From NCBI GenBank assembly GCA_014728185.1, contig WJMB01000251.1, forward strand, positions 1-5,096: a stretch of DNA of 5,096 nucleotides. The letters run 5' to 3'. The position numbers and the translations under genes were made by a program. The notes under the pieces were generated by a model, which saw only the letters and a program-made list of their open reading frames with translations, had not been told where the DNA came from and made no database searches. Shown piece by piece: positions 1-5,096 of the stretch; the stretch's first letter is position 1, and every line of letters starts with the position of its first letter. The DNA is from Candidatus Coatesiibacteriota bacterium. Lineage in GTDB: Bacteria > RBG-13-66-14.

Positions 1-506
1 TCGGCTGATTCGGTCAGCTTGGTGAAGGCCAGGCGGGAGCCGTCGGGGCTCCAGGCGACGCTCCACGGCGGGATCTGATCGGCCTGAGAGCTGAGCTCGG
101 ACTCCGCGCCGCTCTCGACCTCGATCAGTTGGAGCCGAGCGCCGTCGCCCCGGTTGTCCGCGAAGGCCAGGCGGCGGCCGTCGGGGCTCCAGACCGGCGC
201 GCCGTCGGTCAGCGTCAGGACGCGCGGGATGGGATCTTCGCTGGTGTCGAGGTCGAACAGGTCGACGACGCAGAGCGCCTCGCGGTCCTGATCGTTGCCG
301 ATGAAGGCCAGCCGGGATCCGTCGGGGCTCCAGGCGGGCCGGTCGGCTAAATCCAGGATCAGCGTCTCGGAGGCGTCCTCGGCGTCATCGATATCGAGAA
401 TAACGATCCGGGGACCCGCGCCGCCCTCGGCGACGTAGGCCAGCGAGGCGGCGGCCGCCGACAGCGGGAGGACCAGTGGCGCGATCAAGCGGAGCGTCTT
501 GAGCAT
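1..506 (-). CDS. TolB-like PD40 beta-propeller protein, exported; C-terminus missing (cut by window edge)
   Basis: An open frame from ATG at 506 runs off the left edge, leaving 168 residues with no stop. The N-terminus looks like a Sec signal peptide: Lys3 and Arg6, a hydrophobic stretch at about 7-23, then small residues suited to signal peptidase (around SLA, 21-23). The mature part has three copies of WSPDG-x-RLAF at residues 59, 106 and 152, spaced 46-47 residues. This is the hallmark of PD40/TolB-type propeller blades, each repeat being one blade. Such propellers usually act as protein-protein or ligand scaffolds in the periplasm or at the cell surface; no enzyme motif is visible. A GGGGAGG lies at 516-510, only 3 nt before the ATG, which is close spacing but no other start is near. 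The gene follows the pilX-like gene by 62 nt on the same strand and is probably co-transcribed. True TolB of the Tol-Pal system is possible, but the missing C-terminus and absence of tol neighbours leave that unsupported. Confidence 0.85.
   Translation of the reverse strand, partial: MLKTLRLIAPLVLPLSAAAASLAYVAEGGAGPRIVILDIDDAEDASETLILDLADRPAWSPDGSRLAFIGNDQDREALCVVDLFDLDTSEDPIPRVLTLTDGAPVWSPDGRRLAFADNRGDGARLQLIEVESGAESELSSQADQIPPWSVAWSPDGSRLAFTKLTESA
24..334 (-). repeat. Three near-identical 32-nt repeats encoding propeller blade motifs
   Basis: Copies lie at 24-55, 162-193 and 303-334, each differing from the others at only a few positions. All three are in the same frame and encode the blade core WSPDG-x-RLAF. 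Similarity is high at the nucleotide level in this core but lost between copies. This fits strong constraint plus shared codon preference, or fairly recent blade duplication. Confidence 0.8.
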
Positions 507-568
507 CGTCCTCCCCTCGATTGGACCGGTCGACTGAACCGGCCGACGGTGGGTTCAACAAGGCCGCA

Positions 569-2377
569 CTAGTCGCTCAAGCGTTGCCAGGCGATGATCC
601 GGGCGCCGGTGAGCGGGAAGGGACCGCGCTCGGTCTCCAGGCGGCGATCGTAGACCAGCTCGAGGCGGGGCGGCGCGTAGGCCTCGGCGGTGAGCCAGGC
701 CAGCTCGCCCTCACGGGGAGGCTCGCCCAGGGGCGCCATCGAGGCCGTGCGCAGGTGCAGGCGGCAGCCCTCCAGGCGCAGCAGGCGGCCGGTCCAGTCC
801 TCGAGCAGGTGCAGCGCGGCCGCCGGAGCGGTACCATCACCGCCGACGTAGTTCTGCTCCTCGATCAGCGGCGCGCCGTCGGCGATGACGGCAATAACCC
901 GGGTGTCGGCGGCGGGTCGGGCGGAGAAGGGCTGGACCACCGCGGCGTCGTCCCAGTTCTCGCTCAGGTGCCAGACCCGCCCCAAGGGGGCGACCAGGGA
1001 AAGGTGGCGCGGAGCCTCGACGTTGACATCGCCGACGGTGTAGAGGCTGCCGTCGGTCAGCACGACCAGCTCGGAGGGCAGTGAGCGCAGGCCGCGCAGC
1101 CGGCAGTCGCCCTCGATGAAGAGGATTCCCGAGGCCGGCCAAAGTGAGTCGTCGCCCACACCATCGCCGTTGGGATCGGCCAGACGTGCCAGGTCCAGCT
1201 CGATCAGCTCACCGCTGTAACCCGTGGCCGGGTTGACGAAGGGGACGTAGTCGGCGGCCTCCAGCGGTGCGGCCTGGTAGACGCCCTCCGGGTCGAAGCA
1301 ACTGATCACGGCGCCGTCGCGGACGAAGGCCAGGTCGGCCCGGGCGCGCAACCAGGCCGCGTCGGCCAGGTAGGGCGCCTGGAAGCCGCCCGTGCCCATG
1401 TAGCCGTCGCGGATGGTGCCGCGGAAGAGCTCCTGGCAGCCGATGATGTTGTTGGTGGGGTCGTTGTCGTAGAAGGCATAGCCTTCGGCCTCCTCGAGGT
1501 GCTCGGAGTCGAAGGGCGGCTCGGTGAACCAGAGGATGTCCTCAGGCTCGCCCTCCTCGTCGGTCAGCTCCACAATCACCTCGCCGGCCAGGTTCTCCCG
1601 GTCCCAGGCGTCGCGCAAACGCAGCAGGCGGCCGCCGGCGGTCAGGCGCTCCCCCGCCAGCCTGACCAGGGCGTTCTCCGGTTGCAGGAAAACATCGCCG
1701 TTGGCGTGGACGGCGCCGTCGACCAGTCGGTCGGCCTCGCCGGCCAGGGCCAGATCGGCCGCCGAGAAGAGCACGTACTGCTCTAGTGGCTGGGTGCGGC
1801 CGCTAACCAGTAGCTTGCGGATGACCGGGTTCGTCGGCGTGGTCAGGGTGGCCTCGACCAGGATGCTGAAGCTGAGCCGGTTCTCGTCGTTATAATACAC
1901 CTTGATGCGCAGCTCCTCGGGCACCCCGGCGCCGGAGAGCTCGCCGTGGGCGTCGCCGGGAGCCCAACTCCAGACGTAGGCCCCGTCATCGAGGTTGCGC
2001 AACAAGCCCTCGTCGTCACCCTCGTCGTCGATGACCGCGACGACCTCGCCGGATAGGGGGCTGGCGATTGCCGGAATCAGAGGCTGCTCGGTGTTGGGAA
2101 CGAGCCGACCCTCGGCGTCCAGCAGGTGGGTCGAGCTTCCGTCGAAGCGGGTTCCGGCCATCTCGCGGAAGGCCAGATTCCAGCCCGACTCGGCCAGGGC
2201 TTCGCACTGGATCGCCAGGCGGGTGTCTGCCGCCGAGGCCGTCTCGTAGTGAGCCAACGCCAATAACAGCGCCGCCAGGGTGGAGAGCACCGCCAGGACG
2301 ATCAGGGCCATGGCCAGGGCCACGCCCCGTTCGTCTTGGGGATGCAACGCGTCTCTTCCGGCCGTTGGTTCAGACAT
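569..2377 (-). CDS. PilX-like pilin-related protein with prepilin-type N-terminal helix
   Basis: A frame of 602 residues from ATG 2377 to TAG 571-569. The N-terminus has a short charged leader ending in DERG (15-18), then a hydrophobic helix at about 19-42 starting VALAMALIV. This is the class III prepilin pattern (cleavage after Gly18 by a PilD-type peptidase), with an amphipathic continuation ending in the ALAESG region (60-65) typical of PilX_N proteins. There is no Glu at +5 (Met23), as in several PilX- and GspK-like proteins. Later parts include HANGDV (224-229) and GILFIEGD (417-424), resembling the long beta-rich C-terminal parts of PilX/DUF4900-type proteins, and an acidic DPNGDGVGDDS (401-411) like calcium-binding loops. 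The frame stays open to a TTG at 2473, with another ATG at 2419. I prefer 2377 because it gives an 18-residue leader of ordinary length, although no strong ribosome site precedes any candidate. Likely role: minor pilin or pseudopilin-like surface protein. The family assignment is by pattern, not by alignment. Confidence 0.75.
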   Translation of the reverse strand: MSEPTAGRDALHPQDERGVALAMALIVLAVLSTLAALLLALAHYETASAADTRLAIQCEALAESGWNLAFREMAGTRFDGSSTHLLDAEGRLVPNTEQPLIPAIASPLSGEVVAVIDDEGDDEGLLRNLDDGAYVWSWAPGDAHGELSGAGVPEELRIKVYYNDENRLSFSILVEATLTTPTNPVIRKLLVSGRTQPLEQYVLFSAADLALAGEADRLVDGAVHANGDVFLQPENALVRLAGERLTAGGRLLRLRDAWDRENLAGEVIVELTDEEGEPEDILWFTEPPFDSEHLEEAEGYAFYDNDPTNNIIGCQELFRGTIRDGYMGTGGFQAPYLADAAWLRARADLAFVRDGAVISCFDPEGVYQAAPLEAADYVPFVNPATGYSGELIELDLARLADPNGDGVGDDSLWPASGILFIEGDCRLRGLRSLPSELVVLTDGSLYTVGDVNVEAPRHLSLVAPLGRVWHLSENWDDAAVVQPFSARPAADTRVIAVIADGAPLIEEQNYVGGDGTAPAAALHLLEDWTGRLLRLEGCRLHLRTASMAPLGEPPREGELAWLTAEAYAPPRLELVYDRRLETERGPFPLTGARIIAWQRLSD

Positions 2378-2505
2378 GGTTTGATCTAACCCGGAGCTTG
2401 GTATTCGAAAACTGAGCATGGATGCGGGACGGGCACTCCTGGACGAGGCCGAGACCGCGGCGACATCGTTCAATAACCGTTATCGCCGGATGCGCGGGGC
2501 GGCTT

Positions 2506-2520
2506 TGGCACATTTCTTGC
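2506..2520 (+). promoter_or_regulatory. Second sigma-54-like -24/-12 element, opposite orientation (mirror arm of the inverted repeat)
   Basis: Because the inverted repeat is exact, the plus strand carries the same TGGCACATTTCTTGC, here followed by G rather than A. It points towards the minus-strand promoter, with a predicted start near 2532. No plus-strand gene lies downstream, so if active it would make RNA antisense to the DUF1284 and rng genes. It may simply be a by-product of the repeat. Confidence 0.35.
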
Positions 2521-2563
2521 GGAATCGAACGTGACTCGCGCGGTAACGCCGGCCCGCTCTGCT

Positions 2564-2578
2564 GCAAGAAATGTGCCA
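2564..2578 (-). promoter_or_regulatory. Sigma-54 (RpoN) -24/-12 promoter element driving the pilX-like gene
   Basis: The minus strand reads TGGCACATTTCTTGCA. It matches the sigma-54 consensus TGGCAC-N5-TTGC with the exact 10-bp gap between the GG and GC dinucleotides, followed by the preferred A. Placing C2564 at -12 predicts a start near 2552, giving a leader of about 175 nt to the ATG at 2377. Sigma-54 with the PilS/PilR system is a known regulator of pilin genes in other bacteria, which fits the downstream gene. The activator site would lie 100-200 bp upstream, inside the DUF1284 gene; none was recognised. Confidence 0.6.
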
Positions 2579-2601
2579 AAGCCGCCGCGTGAATCGGACT
2601 G

Positions 2602-3045
2602 TCACCGTCCGAACCGCGGTCTCGGCCGATGGTCAACCCAGGCTGGTCCAAGCTCGTTTAGCCGTTGGTCGATGACCGCCGCGCAGTCGACCTCGTCGCG
2701 CCAGCGGCACTCGCCGCAGAGTTCGGCGAGGTCGTGGTCGGCCAGGTAGACCGCCAGTCGGCGGTGGAGCTCGCCGGTGGTGTATTCGGTCTGGGCAAGG
2801 GACAGGGCGACGCGCACCCGCTCATCGAGGATGGCGACGGCGTGGTCGTCGAGGGCGCAGCGTCCGTCTGATAGATTGGGGCAGGCTCGGCAGGCCGTGT
2901 CGGGACCGCGGACGAGTTCGACGCGGGTTTCCGGATTCAGGTAGAGTGCTTGCAGGCGCTGGAAGGCTTCGATGAACTCGGGCGAGTAGCCCCGGCCGAT
3001 GAAGGCGGCCAGACAGACGACGTGGTGGGGCCGCAGCTCGGTCAT
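2602..3045 (-). CDS. DUF1284 family cysteine-rich protein
   Basis: A 147-residue protein from ATG 3045 to TGA 2604-2602. The N-terminal LRPHH (4-8), the GRGYSPEF segment (17-24) and the CRACP motif (52-56) are the recognisable signature of DUF1284, a small family of bacterial and archaeal proteins of unknown function of similar length. There are seven cysteines; six fall into two equally spaced sets, C52-x2-C55-x7-C63 and C110-x2-C113-x7-C121. With His7/His8 these suggest a metal or iron-sulfur site, by inference. No signal peptide or membrane helix is seen, so it should be cytoplasmic. The start overlaps the rng stop as ATGA, and GGGAG lies about 11 nt upstream within rng, so translation is probably coupled to rng. 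The last dozen residues (from about 136) are basic and Pro/Arg-rich. The biochemical role is unknown; linkage to RNase G is the best clue here. Confidence 0.9.
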   Translation of the reverse strand: MTELRPHHVVCLAAFIGRGYSPEFIEAFQRLQALYLNPETRVELVRGPDTACRACPNLSDGRCALDDHAVAILDERVRVALSLAQTEYTTGELHRRLAVYLADHDLAELCGECRWRDEVDCAAVIDQRLNELGPAWVDHRPRPRFGR

Positions 3046-4631
3046 GAGCCCGTCTTCTCCCGACTCTGGTCCTTCCGGCTTTTTTCCTTGCTCGGGCGGC
3101 GGCCGCGTCGTCGGGGGCTCCGGGCTTGTTTGCGGGTGTCCTTAAGGTCCTTGACCTCGAGCCGGTCCAGGGGCATGGTGGGGTTGGTCTGGATGATGAT
3201 CTGGCGGTCGTATTCGGCGGAGAGGTTGTCCAGCACGTCCTGATAGCGGGACTTGAGCAGTTGGGCCACGTGGGGGTTGCAGAGCAGTTGGAGGCGGTTG
3301 GATTCGCTCTTCGAGAGCCCGCGCTTGAGGGTGCTGCGGCACTTGGTGACCAGGGGGCGCTCTGATAGCATCAGGCCGGTGCCCTCGCAGCAGGGGCACT
3401 TGCTGGTCATCTGGGCGGTGACGCTGCGCCGCACCCGCTTGCGGGTCATTTCGACCAGGCCCAGATCGCTCATCTTGCGCACCCGTGTTTTGGAGCGATC
3501 GTTGGCGAGGGCCTGGTTGAGCTTGCGCACGACGTGCTCGCGGTGCTTGGGCACCTCCATGTCGATGAAGTCGATAATGATGATCCCGCCCATGTCGCGC
3601 AGGCGCAGTTGGCGGGCGATCTCCTCGGCGGCCTCCAGATTGGTCTCGTAGACCGTCTTCTCCAGGTTGCTCTTGCCGACATACTTGCCGGTGTTGACGT
3701 CGATGGAGATCAGAGCCTCGGTCTGCTCGATGACGATGTAGCCGCCGGACTTGAGCCAGGCCCGCCGGTGGGTGAGGCGTTCGATGTCGCGCTGGACGTC
3801 GTAGGCCTCGAAGATGGGGTACTTGCCCGAGTAGTATTCGACACGGGCGCTGATGTCGGTGGCCACCTTGCGGGCGAAGTCCTTGACCCGGTTGTAGACT
3901 TTGCGGTCGTCGATGACCAGATTGTCGATTTCATCGGAGACCACGTCGCGGATCAGGGAGAGCACCAGGCCCAGGTCGTCGTAGGCCAGGCAGGGGGCTT
4001 CCTCTTTGCGGGCCCGGCGGACGATGTCACGGGCCAGGCGCTTGAGGTAGCGCATCTCGGTGCGCATTTGGCGTTTGGTGGCGCCCTCGCCCACGGTGCG
4101 GATAATAAAACCCGAGTCGCCGGTGCGCAGGCCCTTGACGAGCTTGCGCAGCCTGTTGCGCTCGGAGGAGGAGGATATCTTGCGGCTGACGCCGATATGG
4201 TCGGCGTAGGGCATCAGTACCAGGAAGCGCCCGGCCAGGGTGATATTGGCGGTGGCCCGGGGTCCCTTCTTGCCGATGGGCTCCTTGGTGATCTGGACGA
4301 GGATGTCCTGGCCCTTGTTGAGTATCTTCTCGATGGAGGGCAGGTTGCCGCGTTTGTGGTTGTGTTGGTAGTCCTTGTCGAGGAAGTTGCCGATGTCATG
4401 GGCGTCGGTGACCAGGTCCTCGACATGGAGGAAGGCGTTGCGGTCCAGCCCGATGTCGATGAAGGCGGCCTGCAGGCCCGGCAGTATCTCGCTGACCCTA
4501 CCCTTGTAGATGTTTCCGACGATGCGGGAGGAGCCCGCGCCCTCGGTCATGATCTCCACCAGGCGGCCGTCCTCGAGGGAGGCCACCCGCGTCTCCAGCG
4601 GAGTGACGTTGACCAGGATTTCCTTCTTCAA
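3042..4631 (-). CDS. rng: Ribonuclease G/E
   Basis: A 529-residue endoribonuclease that cuts single-stranded, AU-rich RNA and acts in rRNA/tRNA maturation and mRNA decay in the cytoplasm. The N-terminus (KKEILVNVTPLETRVA) is the family signature. An S1 RNA-binding domain spans about 36-125 with GRVSEILPGLQAAFIDIG. GFIIRTVGEG (174-183) holds the 5'-monophosphate sensor pair Arg178/Thr179. The DNase I-like catalytic part has the magnesium-binding aspartates Asp311 (SIDVNTG) and Asp354 (IIDFIDM). CPCCEGTG (412-419) supplies the zinc-link cysteines C412 and C415 used for dimer pairing. All key residues are present, so it should be active. Length is close to E. coli RNase G (489) plus a short basic Lys/Arg/Ser tail (about 495-529); there is no long degradosome scaffold as in E. 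coli RNase E. The start is TTG 4631: it gives the family N-terminus exactly and has AGAGG 6 nt upstream, with no in-frame ATG nearby. It is the first gene of an operon with the DUF1284 gene. Confidence 0.97.
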   Translation of the reverse strand: MKKEILVNVTPLETRVASLEDGRLVEIMTEGAGSSRIVGNIYKGRVSEILPGLQAAFIDIGLDRNAFLHVEDLVTDAHDIGNFLDKDYQHNHKRGNLPSIEKILNKGQDILVQITKEPIGKKGPRATANITLAGRFLVLMPYADHIGVSRKISSSSERNRLRKLVKGLRTGDSGFIIRTVGEGATKRQMRTEMRYLKRLARDIVRRARKEEAPCLAYDDLGLVLSLIRDVVSDEIDNLVIDDRKVYNRVKDFARKVATDISARVEYYSGKYPIFEAYDVQRDIERLTHRRAWLKSGGYIVIEQTEALISIDVNTGKYVGKSNLEKTVYETNLEAAEEIARQLRLRDMGGIIIIDFIDMEVPKHREHVVRKLNQALANDRSKTRVRKMSDLGLVEMTRKRVRRSVTAQMTSKCPCCEGTGLMLSERPLVTKCRSTLKRGLSKSESNRLQLLCNPHVAQLLKSRYQDVLDNLSAEYDRQIIIQTNPTMPLDRLEVKDLKDTRKQARSPRRRGRRPSKEKSRKDQSREKTGS

Positions 4632-4637
4632 TGAAAA

Positions 4638-4642
4638 CCTCT
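4638..4642 (-). promoter_or_regulatory. Ribosome binding site supporting the TTG start of rng
   Basis: The minus strand reads AGAGG, ending 6 nt before the TTG at 4631-4629. This spacing is normal and supports the unusual start codon, which is otherwise chosen from the conserved family N-terminus. Confidence 0.65.
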
Positions 4643-4676
4643 GTGGATGGACGGCGTCGACCGGCCAAACACATAA

Positions 4677-4713
4677 CGATCCGTCGCTCTTTCACGAAAG
4701 AACGAACGGATCG
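4677..4713 (-). promoter_or_regulatory. 17-bp hairpin in the rng 5' leader
   Basis: On the minus strand, 4713-4706 pairs with 4684-4677 (8 bp). After one bulged base (4705), 4704-4696 pairs with 4693-4685 (9 bp), leaving the innermost 2 nt as turn; opening the last pair gives a four-base loop CGTG. One pair (4702/4687) is a G-U wobble only in minus-strand RNA and would be an A-C mismatch in plus-strand RNA, pointing to the rng sense transcript. The hairpin ends 45 nt before the start codon. No T-run follows, so it is not a terminator. E. coli rne is autoregulated through hairpins in its 5' leader, so a similar role is a reasonable inference. Confidence 0.6.
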
Positions 4714-4956
4714 CATGGCTTGTACGGAGATTGGCGCCATCGGCGTATACGTGACTGCCCGGACTGGCTCGGTCGGGGTGGTCCGAAGCTCGACGTCGCT
4801 CGTTGAAGAGGGTGATCGCGAGGCGTGTCGCTTCGGGGCGGGGCGGAATCGCCGCCCGGCCGTTTCCGTACCGCGTCGGGCTGGTTAGAGATAAAACAGC
4901 GTGGGACCGCGGCGCTGTGACAGGGTCGGCGCTCAGATCACTGCGTCGGGGTTCCG

Positions 4957-4994
4957 CCCGAGGGCTCCCCAGGCGGATCGGGGAGCGCGTCGGG
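4957..4994. repeat. Interrupted GC-rich hairpin (7 bp + 5 bp)
   Basis: 4964-4970 pairs perfectly with 4980-4986 (GCTCCCC/GGGGAGC, 9-nt loop). Beyond a small internal loop, 4957-4961 pairs with 4990-4994. No T-run follows on either strand, although the plus strand continues into A-rich sequence. It lies next to the three-way junction fold and may belong to the same structured RNA. Confidence 0.5.
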
Positions 4995-5017
4995 TGAAAG
5001 TGAAAAGCATACGGTAA

Positions 5018-5095
5018 GGCGCTCGATGGAAAGCGATCTCTTGAAGCGCAGCGAGATGCGGTGTTGGTCACCGCGGCTTTCCATTCGATGAGGCC
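5018..5095. ncRNA. Possible structured RNA: three-way junction fold, strand and identity unknown
   Basis: The outer stem pairs 5023-5034 with 5076-5088 (12 bp, one bulge at 5085), plus GGC/GCC at 5018-5020/5093-5095. Inside it are two adjacent hairpins: 5036-5040 with 5053-5057 (ATCTC/GAGAT, 12-nt loop) and 5058-5063 with 5069-5074 (GCGGTG/CACCGC, 5-nt loop). Only single bases (5035, 5075) are unpaired at the junction. The pairing is Watson-Crick, so strand cannot be inferred. It does not match any riboswitch or ribozyme core I can recall, and could also be a DNA cruciform-type site. The element reaches the window edge and may continue. Confidence 0.4.
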
Positions 5096-5096
5096 A

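Larger units (their letters stand above)
2493..2591. repeat. Perfect 23-bp inverted repeat with 43-nt spacer, between the DUF1284 and pilX-like genes
   Basis: The left arm 2498-2520 and right arm 2564-2586 are exact reverse complements over 23 bp. After one mismatch (2497/2587), pairing resumes for a few more positions out to 2493/2591. The spacer is 2521-2563. The repeat begins 15 nt past the stop of the DUF1284 gene. No T-run follows on either strand, so it is not a typical intrinsic terminator. In read-through RNA it would form a very stable stem. No clear target-site duplication flanks it, though a small MITE-like element cannot be excluded. Confidence 0.95.
4632..5096. other. Non-coding region upstream of rng, rich in inverted repeats
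   Basis: This stretch of 465 nt holds no convincing gene. Open frames here give Arg/Ser/Pro-rich translations with no recognisable domain. It must contain the rng promoter unless transcription enters from beyond the right edge. Weak -10-like strings exist on the minus strand (for example TTTATC near 4892 and TATACG near 4750), but none has a credible -35 partner. Three sizeable inverted repeats are annotated separately. Confidence 0.7.

Noticed and set aside
526..542. Short inverted repeat CCGGT/ACCGG between the pilX-like and PD40 genes
   Set aside because: Only 5 bp with a 7-nt loop and no T-run; common by chance in GC-rich sequence.
521..1084. Plus-strand open frame of 187 codons opposite the pilX-like gene
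   Set aside because: Low-complexity Gly/Gln/Ala-rich translation antisense to a better supported gene; no motif.
2378..2473. Upstream TTG (2473) and ATG (2419) starts for the pilX-like gene
   Set aside because: They would give leaders of 50 or 32 residues before the cleavage glycine, longer than usual, and neither has a well-placed ribosome site. ATG 2377 gives 18. The choice is not certain.
2498..2586. Inverted repeat as an intrinsic terminator or an invertible promoter switch
   Set aside because: No T-run follows the stem on either strand. The sigma-54 elements lie in the arms and not in the 43-nt spacer, so inversion of the spacer would not turn a promoter round.
3534..4634. Long plus-strand open frame (366 codons) opposite rng
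   Set aside because: It lies wholly antisense to a gene with all catalytic motifs intact; its Gly/Ala/Val/Asp-rich translation is the usual mirror of a GC-rich gene.
4740..4900. Sigma-70 promoter for rng near TATACG (about 4750) or TTTATC (about 4892)
   Set aside because: Neither has a recognisable -35 element at proper spacing; too weak to annotate.
4991..5034. GTGAAAAGCATACGGT resembles the 5' end of bacterial 23S rRNA
   Set aside because: The strongly conserved sequence that should follow (GGATGCCTTGG and beyond) is absent, so the likeness is probably coincidental.
4628..5071. Minus-strand open frame of 147 codons upstream of and overlapping the rng start
   Set aside because: It starts with GTG inside a stem of the three-way junction, is Arg/Ser/Pro-rich with no recognisable domain, and ends just inside rng. 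It looks like chance openness in GC-rich DNA.
5018..5095. Hammerhead or known three-way-junction riboswitch
   Set aside because: The junction has only single unpaired bases and lacks the conserved core of hammerhead, purine, TPP or c-di-GMP-I RNAs.

Overview
The window is GC-rich bacterial chromosome, densely coding, with every supported gene on the minus strand. The gene set (an RNase E/G, a pilin-like secreted or envelope protein with a prepilin-type N-terminus, an exported WD40-like propeller, and a sigma-54 type -24/-12 element) suggests a bacterium, probably Gram-negative in envelope type, possibly deltaproteobacterial or from an uncultured phylum. The sequence alone does not fix the lineage, and there is no rRNA, tRNA or integrase to help.

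Read in the direction of transcription (high to low coordinates), the layout is as follows. (1) 5096-4632 is a 465-nt stretch with no convincing gene but unusual secondary structure. It holds a compact three-way-junction fold at about 5018-5095, a hairpin at 4957-4994, and a 17-bp hairpin at 4677-4713 in what should be the 5' leader of the next gene. (2) 4631-3042 encodes a complete ribonuclease G/E (rng) with a TTG start. (3) 3045-2602 encodes a small cysteine-rich DUF1284 protein that overlaps the rng stop by 4 nt (ATGA), so the two genes are almost certainly one translationally coupled operon. (4) 2601-2378 is an intergenic region carrying a perfect 23-bp inverted repeat. Each arm contains a consensus-spaced sigma-54 element (TGGCAC-N5-TTGC). 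(5) 2377-569 encodes a large PilX-like protein. (6) 506-1 encodes a secreted TolB-like PD40 propeller, cut by the window edge.

The window therefore joins an RNA-processing operon (rng-DUF1284) to a surface or secretion pair (pilX-like and PD40 propeller). The inverted repeat sits at the boundary. On the minus strand its upstream arm is well placed as a sigma-54 promoter for the pilX-like gene, consistent with the known PilS/PilR-sigma-54 control of type IV pili in other bacteria. The same inverted repeat would fold into a hairpin in any read-through RNA from the rng operon, but not in RNA started at the predicted sigma-54 start site. This gives a plausible insulating boundary. The most notable signals in the window are non-coding: the sigma-54-containing inverted repeat, the structured rng leader, and the three-way junction near the right edge.
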